Positions 57,695-64,000 of a stretch of 64,000 nucleotides of DNA are shown in pieces; the first letter of the stretch is position 1, and every line of letters begins with the position of its first letter. A program made the position numbers and the translations under genes. The notes beneath the pieces are model-generated. The model saw only the letters and a program-made list of their open reading frames with translations, made no database searches and was not told the DNA's origin. The stretch comes from Pseudomonas sp. p1(2021b) (lineage in GTDB: Bacteria; Pseudomonadota; Gammaproteobacteria; Pseudomonadales; Pseudomonadaceae), in contig NZ_CP083746.1 of assembly GCF_020151015.1 (NCBI RefSeq), positions 2,881,001 through 2,945,000 on the forward strand. The letters are read 5' to 3'.

Positions 57695-58594
57695 ATGTCA
57701 TTGCCTCAGAATGTCCGCCTGGTCGAGGTCGGCCCACGCGACGGCCTGCAGAACGAAGCCCAGCCCATCAGCGTCGCCGACAAGGTCCGGCTGGTGGATG
57801 ATTTGACCGATGCTGGGCTGTCCTATATCGAAGTGGGCAGTTTCGTCTCGCCCAAGTGGGTGCCGCAGATGGCGGGCTCGGCCGAGGTGTTCGCGGCGAT
57901 CAGGCAACGTGCAGGCGTGACCTATGCCGCATTGGCGCCCAACCTGCGCGGCTTCGAAGATGCCCTGGCAGCGGGCGTGAAGGAGGTGGCGGTATTCGCG
58001 GCCGCCTCCGAGGCGTTTTCCCAGCGCAACATCAACTGCTCGATCAATGACAGCCTCAAGCGCTTCGAGCCGATCATGGACGCAGCGCGCAACCATGGCG
58101 TACGCGTGCGTGGCTATGTCTCCTGCGTGCTGGGCTGCCCCTATGAAGGCAAGGTCAGTGCCGAGCAGGTCGCGCCAGTGGCCCGTGCACTGCACGAGAT
58201 GGGCTGCTACGAAGTCTCCCTGGGCGACACCATCGGCACCGGTACCGCAGGCGACACCCGCCGGTTGTTCGAGGTGGTTTCGGCCCATGTGCCGCGCGAG
58301 CGGTTGGCCGGGCATTTCCATGACACCTACGGCCAGGCCCTGGCCAATGTCTATGCCAGCCTGCTCGAAGGCATCCAGGTGTTCGACAGTTCGGTCGCAG
58401 GCCTGGGCGGCTGCCCCTATGCCAAGGGTGCTACCGGCAACATCGCGACCGAGGACGTGATCTACCTGATGCAGGGCTTGGGCATCGAGACTGGCATCGA
58501 CCTTGCGCGACTGATCGCCGCTGGCCAGCGCATCAGCACGGTGCTGGGCCGCGACAATGGGTCGCGGGTCGCACGGGCCTATAGCGCACGATAA
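57695..58594 (+). CDS. mvaB: Hydroxymethylglutaryl-CoA lyase
   Basis: 299 residues; ATG with ACAGGAAT upstream. The catalytic-site motif VEVGPRDGLQNE, AALAPNLRGFEDAL, the metal-binding HFHDTYGQALANV and the signature VAGLGGCPYAKGATGNIATEDV are all present. It cleaves HMG-CoA to acetyl-CoA and acetoacetate, the last step of leucine degradation. The regulator gene lies immediately upstream. The other leucine-pathway (liu) genes are not in the window. Confidence 0.95.
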   Translation: MSLPQNVRLVEVGPRDGLQNEAQPISVADKVRLVDDLTDAGLSYIEVGSFVSPKWVPQMAGSAEVFAAIRQRAGVTYAALAPNLRGFEDALAAGVKEVAVFAAASEAFSQRNINCSINDSLKRFEPIMDAARNHGVRVRGYVSCVLGCPYEGKVSAEQVAPVARALHEMGCYEVSLGDTIGTGTAGDTRRLFEVVSAHVPRERLAGHFHDTYGQALANVYASLLEGIQVFDSSVAGLGGCPYAKGATGNIATEDVIYLMQGLGIETGIDLARLIAAGQRISTVLGRDNGSRVARAYSAR

Positions 58595-58626
58595 ATCATC
58601 GAGGTGTCACATTCGTGTGGGTGGAG

Positions 58627-58667
58627 TGTTACCTCCCCCACGTTTGCCAGCGAAAAATCGGGTAACA
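58627..58667 (+). promoter_or_regulatory. Inverted repeat upstream of the sigma-54 promoter (possible CbrB site)
   Basis: TGTTACC (58,627–58,633) and GGTAACA (58,661–58,667) form a perfect 7-bp inverted repeat about 85 bp before the -24 element. The distance suits an enhancer for a sigma-54 activator; CbrB is the expected one for Crc-sequestering RNAs. The assignment is inferred. Confidence 0.55.
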
Positions 58668-58749
58668 GGGAAACAAATCGGCAGATTTTCAGGCCCTCAG
58701 ATTTTTTCGATTGCGCTCAACCAATTGATTTTAAAGGGTTTTTAAAAGT

Positions 58750-58764
58750 TGGCACGGCACCTGC
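58750..58764 (+). promoter_or_regulatory. Sigma-54 -24/-12 promoter of the CrcY-like RNA
   Basis: TGGCACGGCACCTGC has the invariant GG (58,751–58,752) and GC (58,763–58,764) separated by exactly 10 bases, as required for sigma-54. Transcription would start near 58,776. Confidence 0.8.
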
Positions 58765-58775
58765 TTTATCTCTGG

Positions 58776-59140
58776 CATAACAAGAACAAAAACGCGATAC
58801 CCAATAAAAACAATAGGTAACGGCTCTGACATAACAAGAACAACACGGCAGAGGCGTAGCAAGCAGATTTTTTTGGAGTAAACACGCTTTTCAGGGGTTC
58901 GCCCCGCGGTCTGGCACAGAACAATAAAACTACCTCCAGGTAGCGGCAGCCAGGTTCGGATCAGCAATGATGGAAGCGGGTCGGCGCTCAAAAAAATACG
59001 TTTGCTCTTGTGCCCCGAATGGGGGCCACCCGCGGTACAGAGGCAAAGGCTGACAAAAACAACAACAGGCCAGTCTCCAATAATAAAAAAAGAGCAGGCA
59101 ACAAACGCTTATGAGGGGAGCTTCGGCTCCCCTCAGTGCT
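58776..59140 (+). ncRNA. crcY: CrcY-like Hfq/Crc-sequestering small RNA
   Basis: The region has no convincing ORF and is rich in A-rich CA motifs (AAnAAnAA type) on the plus strand: 58,779–58,793, 58,803–58,815, 58,833–58,843, 58,920–58,929, 59,055–59,067 and 59,079–59,092, six in all. The first and third share CTCTGxCATAACAAGAACAA. It is preceded by a sigma-54 promoter and ends at a 9-bp hairpin with a TTCG loop (59,113–59,134). From memory, P. putida CrcY is about 368 nt and lies between mvaB and mgtC, which fits exactly. It would titrate Hfq/Crc and relieve carbon catabolite repression, activated by CbrB. The end is approximate and overlaps the mgtC stop. Confidence 0.85.
59113..59134. terminator. 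Terminal hairpin of the CrcY-like RNA, shared with mgtC
   Basis: GAGGGGAGC-ttcg-GCTCCCCTC is a perfect 9-bp stem with a stable UUCG loop. It overlaps the mgtC stop codon from the other strand and likely ends transcripts from both sides, although a long U-tract is missing. Confidence 0.65.
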
Positions 59141-59657
59141 TCCTGTCATCCCCTTCCGGCCTCTCCTCCTCGCCCTCGATCTTCTCCACCAGCACCGGCA
59201 TGCTGCCCAGCACCAACAGCGCCAGCACCGTACTGATCACTGCCGTGGCCTCGCGACCCATGCCGGCGGCGGTACCGATGGCGGCGGTCATCCACAGCCC
59301 AGCAGCGGTGGTCAGGCCTTTCACGTGGCTGGTGTCCGTGCCGTTTCCCTTGAGAATGGTACCGGCACCGAGAAAGCCGATGCCCGCGACAATGCCCTGG
59401 ATCACTCGGCTCAATGCCTGTTCGTCCGCACCCGCCATGCTTGGCGCCAATACGAACAGCGCCGCGCCCAGGGATACCAGCATATGCGTGCGCACGCCCG
59501 CCGACTTGCCCTTGTGCTCGCGCTCGAAACCCAGCACCGCGCCGAGAAGCGCCGCCATGATCAGGCGTACGAGGACCTGGGTGACCTCGCGCACATCGGT
59601 GATGTCGGCGAACTCGGCCTGTATCGCCTGCCATATCGTGTACCACCAAGGATCCAT
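59133..59657 (-). CDS. mgtC: MgtC/SapB-family membrane protein
   Basis: 174 residues; the ATG (MDPWWYTIWQAI) with a GGGAGG site is chosen. The N-terminal conserved region has RLIMAALLGAVLGFEREHKGKSAGVRTHMLV, seen as LGAVLGFEREHKGKSAGVRT, then GIVAGIGFLGAGTILK and LTTAAGLWMTAAIGTAAGMG. Four to five helices are predicted. The protein is short and lacks the C-terminal ACT-like domain of virulence MgtC, as in the SapB subgroup. The tail is charged (EKIEGEEERPEGDDRKH). Function in Mg2+ limitation or membrane potential is only inferred. Confidence 0.92.
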   Translation of the reverse strand: MDPWWYTIWQAIQAEFADITDVREVTQVLVRLIMAALLGAVLGFEREHKGKSAGVRTHMLVSLGAALFVLAPSMAGADEQALSRVIQGIVAGIGFLGAGTILKGNGTDTSHVKGLTTAAGLWMTAAIGTAAGMGREATAVISTVLALLVLGSMPVLVEKIEGEEERPEGDDRKH

Positions 59658-59818
59658 GCTGTGCCTCCCAGGTTGTGCACCACCCTTGTATGCACCGTTC
59701 CCCTGTAGGTTGACCGTTGTGCCTGCCCGGAGTGCGATCGGCCCCGCCGAGCGGAACGATGCAGCAACCGCGAACCTGGTGCGGTCACAACCGATGACTG
59801 CCATAGGAGGAATTCGCC

Positions 59819-60058
59819 ATGCCCGTTGAAATCGATGAAACCACCCGCCGCTGCACGCTGATCGGCGAGGACCTGCGCCTCGAGGCCGAAGGCCCGGACA
59901 TCGAGATCGTCACCGATGAACAGCTGCGCATGTCCGTGGCACTGCTCGCAGGCCAGCGCGTCCCTATCACCGAGGCCGAAGCCGACGCGCTCACCGTGGC
60001 CGGCGCGCTGGACAGCCGCAGGCACCTGAAGTCCAGCGCACCGGGCTCCGTGATCTAA
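59819..60058 (+). CDS. DUF3203-family small protein
   Basis: 79 residues with a strong TAGGAGGA site. No membrane segment. The sequence (CTLIGEDLRLEA, a strand pair, AGQRVPITEAEADALTVAGALDSRRHLKSSAPGSVI) fits the Pseudomonas DUF3203 family as I remember it. The function is unknown. It is divergent from mgtC, with 161 bp between them. Confidence 0.75.
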   Translation: MPVEIDETTRRCTLIGEDLRLEAEGPDIEIVTDEQLRMSVALLAGQRVPITEAEADALTVAGALDSRRHLKSSAPGSVI

Positions 60059-60180
60059 GGGGTGCATGACAGTTGGAGTTGATCTGATACGTCATGCCCG
60101 CCGGGGTCCGACAGCCAGTTCGTCGTACCCCGCAGCCGCGGATCCCTTACACTGGCATGTCACTTGCCTGACGAGCCACG

Positions 60181-61590
60181 ATGAAACGCTACGAACGATT
60201 CGCCGACGACATTGCCGAACTGATCCGCTCCGGGGTGCTCGCCCCTGGCCAGCGCGTGCCCTCGGTGCGCTACGCGAGCCAGACCCATGGGGTCAGCCCG
60301 TCCACGGTGTTCCAAGCCTACTACCTGCTCGAGCGCCGTGGCCTGATCCGGGCCCGGCCGCGCTCGGGCTATTTCGTCAATGCCCATGCGCCACGCCAAT
60401 TCAGTGAACCTCTGGCCCAGGCACCGGCCAGTGAGTCCACCGACGTGGATGTCAGCGCCTTGGTGTTTTCCATCCTCGACTCGATCAAGGACCCGCACAC
60501 CGTGCCGTTCGGCTCGGCCTTCCCCAGCCCGGAACTGTTTCCGCTGCAACGTCTGTCGCGCTCACTGGCCAGTGCCAGCCGCGCCATGGACCCGCAGATG
60601 GTGGTCACCGACCTGTCGCCGGGCAATCCACAGCTACGGCGGCAAATCGCCCTGCGCTACATGGTTACAGGCCTGATGTTGCCGATGGAGGAACTGCTGA
60701 TCACCAATGGCGCGCTGGAAGCCCTGAATCTGTGCCTGCAGGCGGTCACCCAGCCCGGCGACCTGGTGGCGATCGAGGCACCGGCTTTCTATGCCTGCCT
60801 GCAGGTACTGGAACGGCTCAAGCTAAAGGCCGTGGAGGTTCCGGTCCATCCACGCGAAGGTATGGACCTGGGGGCGCTGGCCCAGACCCTGGAGAAACAC
60901 CCGATCAAGGCCGTGTGGTGCATGACGAATTTTCAGAACCCGGTAGGTGCCAGCATGCCGGAGGCGAAGAAACAGGAGCTGGTCGAACTGTTGCGCCGCC
61001 ACCAGGTGCCACTGATCGAAGACGATGTCTACGCGGAACTCTATTATTCGCAGCAAGCGCCCAAGCCGGCCAAAGCGTTCGATACCGATGGGCTGGTGAT
61101 GCATTGCAGCTCGTTCTCCAAGAGCCTGGCACCCGGCTACCGCATCGGCTGGGTGGCGGCCGGGCGCTTCGCCCAGAAGACCGAACGGCTCAAGCTGATG
61201 ACCTCGTTGTGCGCCTCGATGCCGGCCCAGGCAGCCATTGCCGACTATCTGCAGCACGGGGGCTACGACCGGCATCTGCGCAAACTGCGCTACGCCCTGG
61301 AGGGCCAGCAACTGAGCATGCTCGGCGCGATCGCCCGGCACTTTCCGGCCCAGACTCGGGTCAGCCACCCCACCGGGGGTTATTTCCTGTGGCTGGAGCT
61401 GCCCGAACAGATGGACGCCCTCAAGCTGTTCCACCTCGCCCTGGCCCAGGGCATCAGTATCGCACCGGGGCCGATCTTCTCGCCGACCCGACGCTTTGGC
61501 AATTGCATTCGCCTGAACTACGGCAGCCCTTGGCACGACACTGCGGAACAGGCCATGGAGACGTTGGGGAAGATCGTCAGGTCATTCTGA
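60181..61590 (+). CDS. MocR-type regulator: GntR DNA-binding plus PLP aminotransferase
   Basis: 469 residues. The N-terminal GntR winged helix (IRSGVLAPGQRVPSVRYASQ, GVSPSTVFQAYYLLERRGLI) is joined to a fold-type I aminotransferase domain with the PLP Lys in HCSSFSKSLAPGYRIGW and NFQNPVGASM. Such MocR/PdxR proteins are usually transcription factors that sense PLP or an amine. Alternatively it resembles 2-aminoadipate aminotransferase-like enzymes. The divergent or neighbouring SDR gene is convergent, so its target is not clear. Confidence 0.92.
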   Translation: MKRYERFADDIAELIRSGVLAPGQRVPSVRYASQTHGVSPSTVFQAYYLLERRGLIRARPRSGYFVNAHAPRQFSEPLAQAPASESTDVDVSALVFSILDSIKDPHTVPFGSAFPSPELFPLQRLSRSLASASRAMDPQMVVTDLSPGNPQLRRQIALRYMVTGLMLPMEELLITNGALEALNLCLQAVTQPGDLVAIEAPAFYACLQVLERLKLKAVEVPVHPREGMDLGALAQTLEKHPIKAVWCMTNFQNPVGASMPEAKKQELVELLRRHQVPLIEDDVYAELYYSQQAPKPAKAFDTDGLVMHCSSFSKSLAPGYRIGWVAAGRFAQKTERLKLMTSLCASMPAQAAIADYLQHGGYDRHLRKLRYALEGQQLSMLGAIARHFPAQTRVSHPTGGYFLWLELPEQMDALKLFHLALAQGISIAPGPIFSPTRRFGNCIRLNYGSPWHDTAEQAMETLGKIVRSF

Positions 61591-61620
61591 CAGACCTGCA
61601 TGCCAGCTACGGGAAGCGGC

Positions 61621-62367
61621 CTAGCGCCCGCCCCCCAGATCGATGAAGCTGCCTGTCGAATAGGATGCCTTGTCCGACAGCAGCCACATGATCGCCTCGG
61701 CCACCTCTTCAGGCCGCCCGCCCCGCCCCATCGGCAGGCCAGGCTCGAGCTTGGCCACACGGTCCGGGTCACCGCTGAGGGCATGAAAGCCGGTATGGAT
61801 ATAGCCGGGGCGTACGCCGTTGACCCGCACGCCCTCGCCGGCCACTTCCTTGGCCAGCCCCAGCGTGAAGGTATCCAGTGCGCCCTTGGAGGCGGCATAG
61901 TCGACGTATTCATTGGGCGAGCCAAGCCGTGCCGCCACCGACGACACGTTGACGATCGCCCCGCCCTGCCCGCCATGGCGGCGAGCCATGCGCAGCAAGG
62001 CGTGCTTGGCACACAGCATCGGCCCGACCACGTTGGTCTTCATCACCTTGAGCAGGCGGAATTCGGACATTTCCTCGACCCGGCTCTGCTGGCCGATGGT
62101 CCCGGCATTGTTGACCAGCGCAGTAACCGGGCCAAGCTCCTGGTCGACGCGGTGGAACAGCTGGGACACTTCATCCTCGACACTGGCATCGGCACGCACG
62201 GCAATGGCCGTGGCGCCCAACGCACGCACCTGGGCCAGTACCTGCTCGGCGGCCTGGTCGTCGGCATGGTAGTTGATGCAGATGCGGTAGCCCTGTTGTG
62301 CCGCCAACAGCGCCGTGGCAGCGCCGATGCCACGGCTGGCACCGGTGATGACGATGACCTTCTCCAT
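61621..62367 (-). CDS. Short-chain dehydrogenase/reductase
   Basis: 248 residues. NAD(P) motif ITGASRGIGAATA, NNAGTIG, catalytic Ser in VNVSSVAARLG, YAASKGALDTFT (YxxxK) and PGYIHTGFHA are complete. ADASVED suggests NADP or NAD use cannot be decided. It resembles 3-oxoacyl-ACP reductase-like SDRs but the substrate is unknown. It ends 31 bp past the convergent MocR gene. Confidence 0.92.
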   Translation of the reverse strand: MEKVIVITGASRGIGAATALLAAQQGYRICINYHADDQAAEQVLAQVRALGATAIAVRADASVEDEVSQLFHRVDQELGPVTALVNNAGTIGQQSRVEEMSEFRLLKVMKTNVVGPMLCAKHALLRMARRHGGQGGAIVNVSSVAARLGSPNEYVDYAASKGALDTFTLGLAKEVAGEGVRVNGVRPGYIHTGFHALSGDPDRVAKLEPGLPMGRGGRPEEVAEAIMWLLSDKASYSTGSFIDLGGGR

Positions 62368-62481
62368 GAATCCGCCAATTGCTCTGGGAATGGATTCCCG
62401 ACAATAGGGGAAAAGGCGATGCTTGTGAATGCCCTCGAAGGGCGTAGGGCGAAAGCGGCTTCCACAGGCTTCACACAGCTA

Positions 62482-64000
62482 TCAATGCCCAGCCGAAGCC
62501 GGCGCTGCCTTGGCGGTGAACGGCGGTCGCGCCAGCCACACCAGCAGGATCAGGCCGGCGAACACCCAGGTCATCAAGGTGAAATAGTCCACCGTCGACA
62601 TCATGTAGGCCTGGCCGTTGAGGATGCGCTCCAGTTGCGCATAGCTCTGTGGGTTGGCCCCGCCCAGCTGCCCCAGGGCATGCTGGGTCGCCGGGTCGTA
62701 CTCGCTGATGTGCTCGCTCAGGTAGGCGTGGTGCTGCTCGGCGCGGCGGATCCAGATCCAGGTAGTCAGGGAGGCGGCGAAACTGCCGCCCAGGGTACGC
62801 AGGAACGTCGCGAGCCCCGAGCCGTCTGCAATCTGGTGCGGCGGCAGGTCCGACAGCAGGATGCTCAAGGTCGGCATGAAGAACAGCGCCACGCCAATGC
62901 CCATGAATAGCTGCACCAGCGCCACGTGCTGGAAATCCACCTCGTTGGTGAAGCCTGCGCGCATGTAGCAGCTGGCACCGATCGCCAGGAAGGCCAGGCC
63001 CGCCAGCAGGCGCAGATCGACCCGATGCGCGTACTTGCCCACGAAGGGCGACAGGACCACCGGCAACAGGCCGATCGGCGCCACCGCAAGGCCCGCCCAG
63101 GTGGCGGTATAGCCCATCTGCGTCTGCAACCATTGCGGCAGGATCAGGTTGATGCCGAAGAAGCCGGCGTAGCCACCGACCATCACCAGGGTGCCCACGC
63201 GGAAGTTGCGGTGCACGAACAGCCGCAGGTTGACCACGGGATGGCGGTCGGTCAGCTCCCAGATCACGAAGATCGCCAGGAATACCACCGAGACCAGGCT
63301 GCCCACGACGATGAACGACGACTCGAACCAGTCCAGGTCGTTGCCCTTGTCCAGCACCACCTGCAATGCCCCGACACCGATGATCAAGGTCAGCAGGCCG
63401 ATGTAGTCCATCGGCTGACGGCTGGTGGTGACCGGCCGCGTACGCATCTGCTGGCGCACCACGGCGGCGGCGAACAGGCCGATCGGCACATTGATGAAGA
63501 AGATCCACGGCCAGCTGTAGCTGTCGGTGATCCAGCCGCCGAGAATCGGCCCGGCAATCGGCGCCACCACCGTGACCATGGCCAGCAAGGCCAGCGCCAT
63601 GCCTCGCTTGGCGGGTGGGTACACGGCGATCAGCAAGGTCTGGGTCATGGGGTACAGCGGCCCCGCGACCACGCCCTGGAGCACGCGAAAAGCCACCAGC
63701 TCCGGCATCGACTGGGCGATCCCGCACAGGAACGACGCCAGCACGAACAACAAGGTGGCCCAGATGAACAGCTTCACTTCGCCGAAGCGCCGGCTCAACC
63801 AGCCGGTCAGCGGCAAGGCGATCGCGTTGCTCACGGCGAACGAGGTGATCACCCAGGTGCCCTGCTCATAGCTCACGCCGAGGTTGCCGGAGATGGTCGG
63901 CAGGGCCACGTTGGCGATGGTGGTGTCGAGCACCTGCATGAAGGTGGCCAACGACAGGCCGATGGTGGTCAGCAGCAGGCTCGGCGGGGTGAACTGCGCG
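62482..64000 (-). CDS. EmrB-type DHA2 major facilitator exporter (N-terminus outside window)
   Basis: The frame is open to the window edge: residues AQFTPPSLLLTTIGLSLATFMQVLDTTIAN are encoded upstream of the first in-frame TTG, given here as LLLTTIGLSLATFMQ and VLDTTIAN, so the start lies beyond 64,000. LDTTIANVALPTISGNLGVS and GEVKLFIWATLLFVLASFLCG are typical of EmrB/QacA 14-helix drug exporters. GGWITDSYSWPWIFFINVPIG is the antiporter motif C. The C-terminus is a short basic tail. An EmrA-type adaptor would be expected further upstream on the minus strand. Confidence 0.92.
   Translation of the reverse strand, partial: AQFTPPSLLLTTIGLSLATFMQVLDTTIANVALPTISGNLGVSYEQGTWVITSFAVSNAIALPLTGWLSRRFGEVKLFIWATLLFVLASFLCGIAQSMPELVAFRVLQGVVAGPLYPMTQTLLIAVYPPAKRGMALALLAMVTVVAPIAGPILGGWITDSYSWPWIFFINVPIGLFAAAVVRQQMRTRPVTTSRQPMDYIGLLTLIIGVGALQVVLDKGNDLDWFESSFIVVGSLVSVVFLAIFVIWELTDRHPVVNLRLFVHRNFRVGTLVMVGGYAGFFGINLILPQWLQTQMGYTATWAGLAVAPIGLLPVVLSPFVGKYAHRVDLRLLAGLAFLAIGASCYMRAGFTNEVDFQHVALVQLFMGIGVALFFMPTLSILLSDLPPHQIADGSGLATFLRTLGGSFAASLTTWIWIRRAEQHHAYLSEHISEYDPATQHALGQLGGANPQSYAQLERILNGQAYMMSTVDYFTLMTWVFAGLILLVWLARPPFTAKAAPASAGH

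Noticed and set aside
58775..58843. Direct repeat CATAACAAGAACAA considered as a possible CRISPR-like or iteron repeat.
   Set aside because: Only two copies with irregular spacing; they are better explained as CA motifs of the small RNA.
58731..58991. An 86-codon minus-strand frame in the mvaB–mgtC gap.
   Set aside because: It lies opposite the CrcY-like RNA, has no ribosome-binding site or family match, and the plus-strand RNA features explain the region.

Overview
The window is a high-GC gammaproteobacterial chromosome segment. Gene content and order point to Pseudomonas, most likely the P. putida group: aerobic cobalamin genes with a CobN/ChlI/VWA chelatase, a GntR-GntK-GntT gluconate cluster, a MuxABC-OpmB-type RND operon, and an mvaB–sRNA–mgtC segment that fits the recalled location of the CrcY regulatory RNA. 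This assignment rests on reading and memory; no database search was possible. Genes are densely packed on both strands and no tRNA or rRNA gene was seen.

Region by region. 1–5,500: the 3' end of an envelope export locus (TolC-like protein fused to a possible TIM-barrel domain, HlyD-type adaptor, sugar-nucleotide epimerase) facing a VpsR-like enhancer-binding regulator, then a small unknown gene. 5,650–15,400: two divergent cobalamin transcription units, each with its own B12 riboswitch in one intergenic region. One carries cobW-cobN-chlI-VWA (minus strand), the other cbtB-cbtA-cobE-cobM (plus strand). 15,575–19,515: a BvgAS-type phosphorelay. 19,535–22,755: the gluconate regulator, kinase and permease with three matching palindromic operators. 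23,212–27,834: a response regulator with two paralogous sensor kinases. 27,942–30,361: a lytic transglycosylase divergent from an isolated gspG-gspF pair. 30,476–41,803: an accessory-looking stretch with a tyrosine recombinase, a DUF1652 protein, an MHYT-GGDEF-EAL protein and a 2,448-residue Tc-toxin A subunit without B or C partners in view. 42,123–51,104: a four-gene RND efflux operon. 51,368–56,285: thiol peroxidase, an amino-acid permease, a LysR regulator and a gamma-glutamyltransferase lipoprotein. 56,467–64,000: ankyrin protein, MerR regulator, HMG-CoA lyase, a CrcY-like sRNA, MgtC, a DUF3203 protein, a MocR-type regulator, an SDR enzyme and the C-terminal part of an EmrB-type exporter.

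The strongest signals beyond routine annotation are the CrcY-like RNA at about 58,776–59,140 (sigma-54 -24/-12 element, six A-rich Hfq/Crc-type motifs, terminal hairpin), the orphan TcA gene with unusual repeats upstream, the TolC–TIM-barrel fusion, the paired B12 riboswitches, and the three-component kinase cluster whose regulator has GAFTDA instead of GAFTGA.
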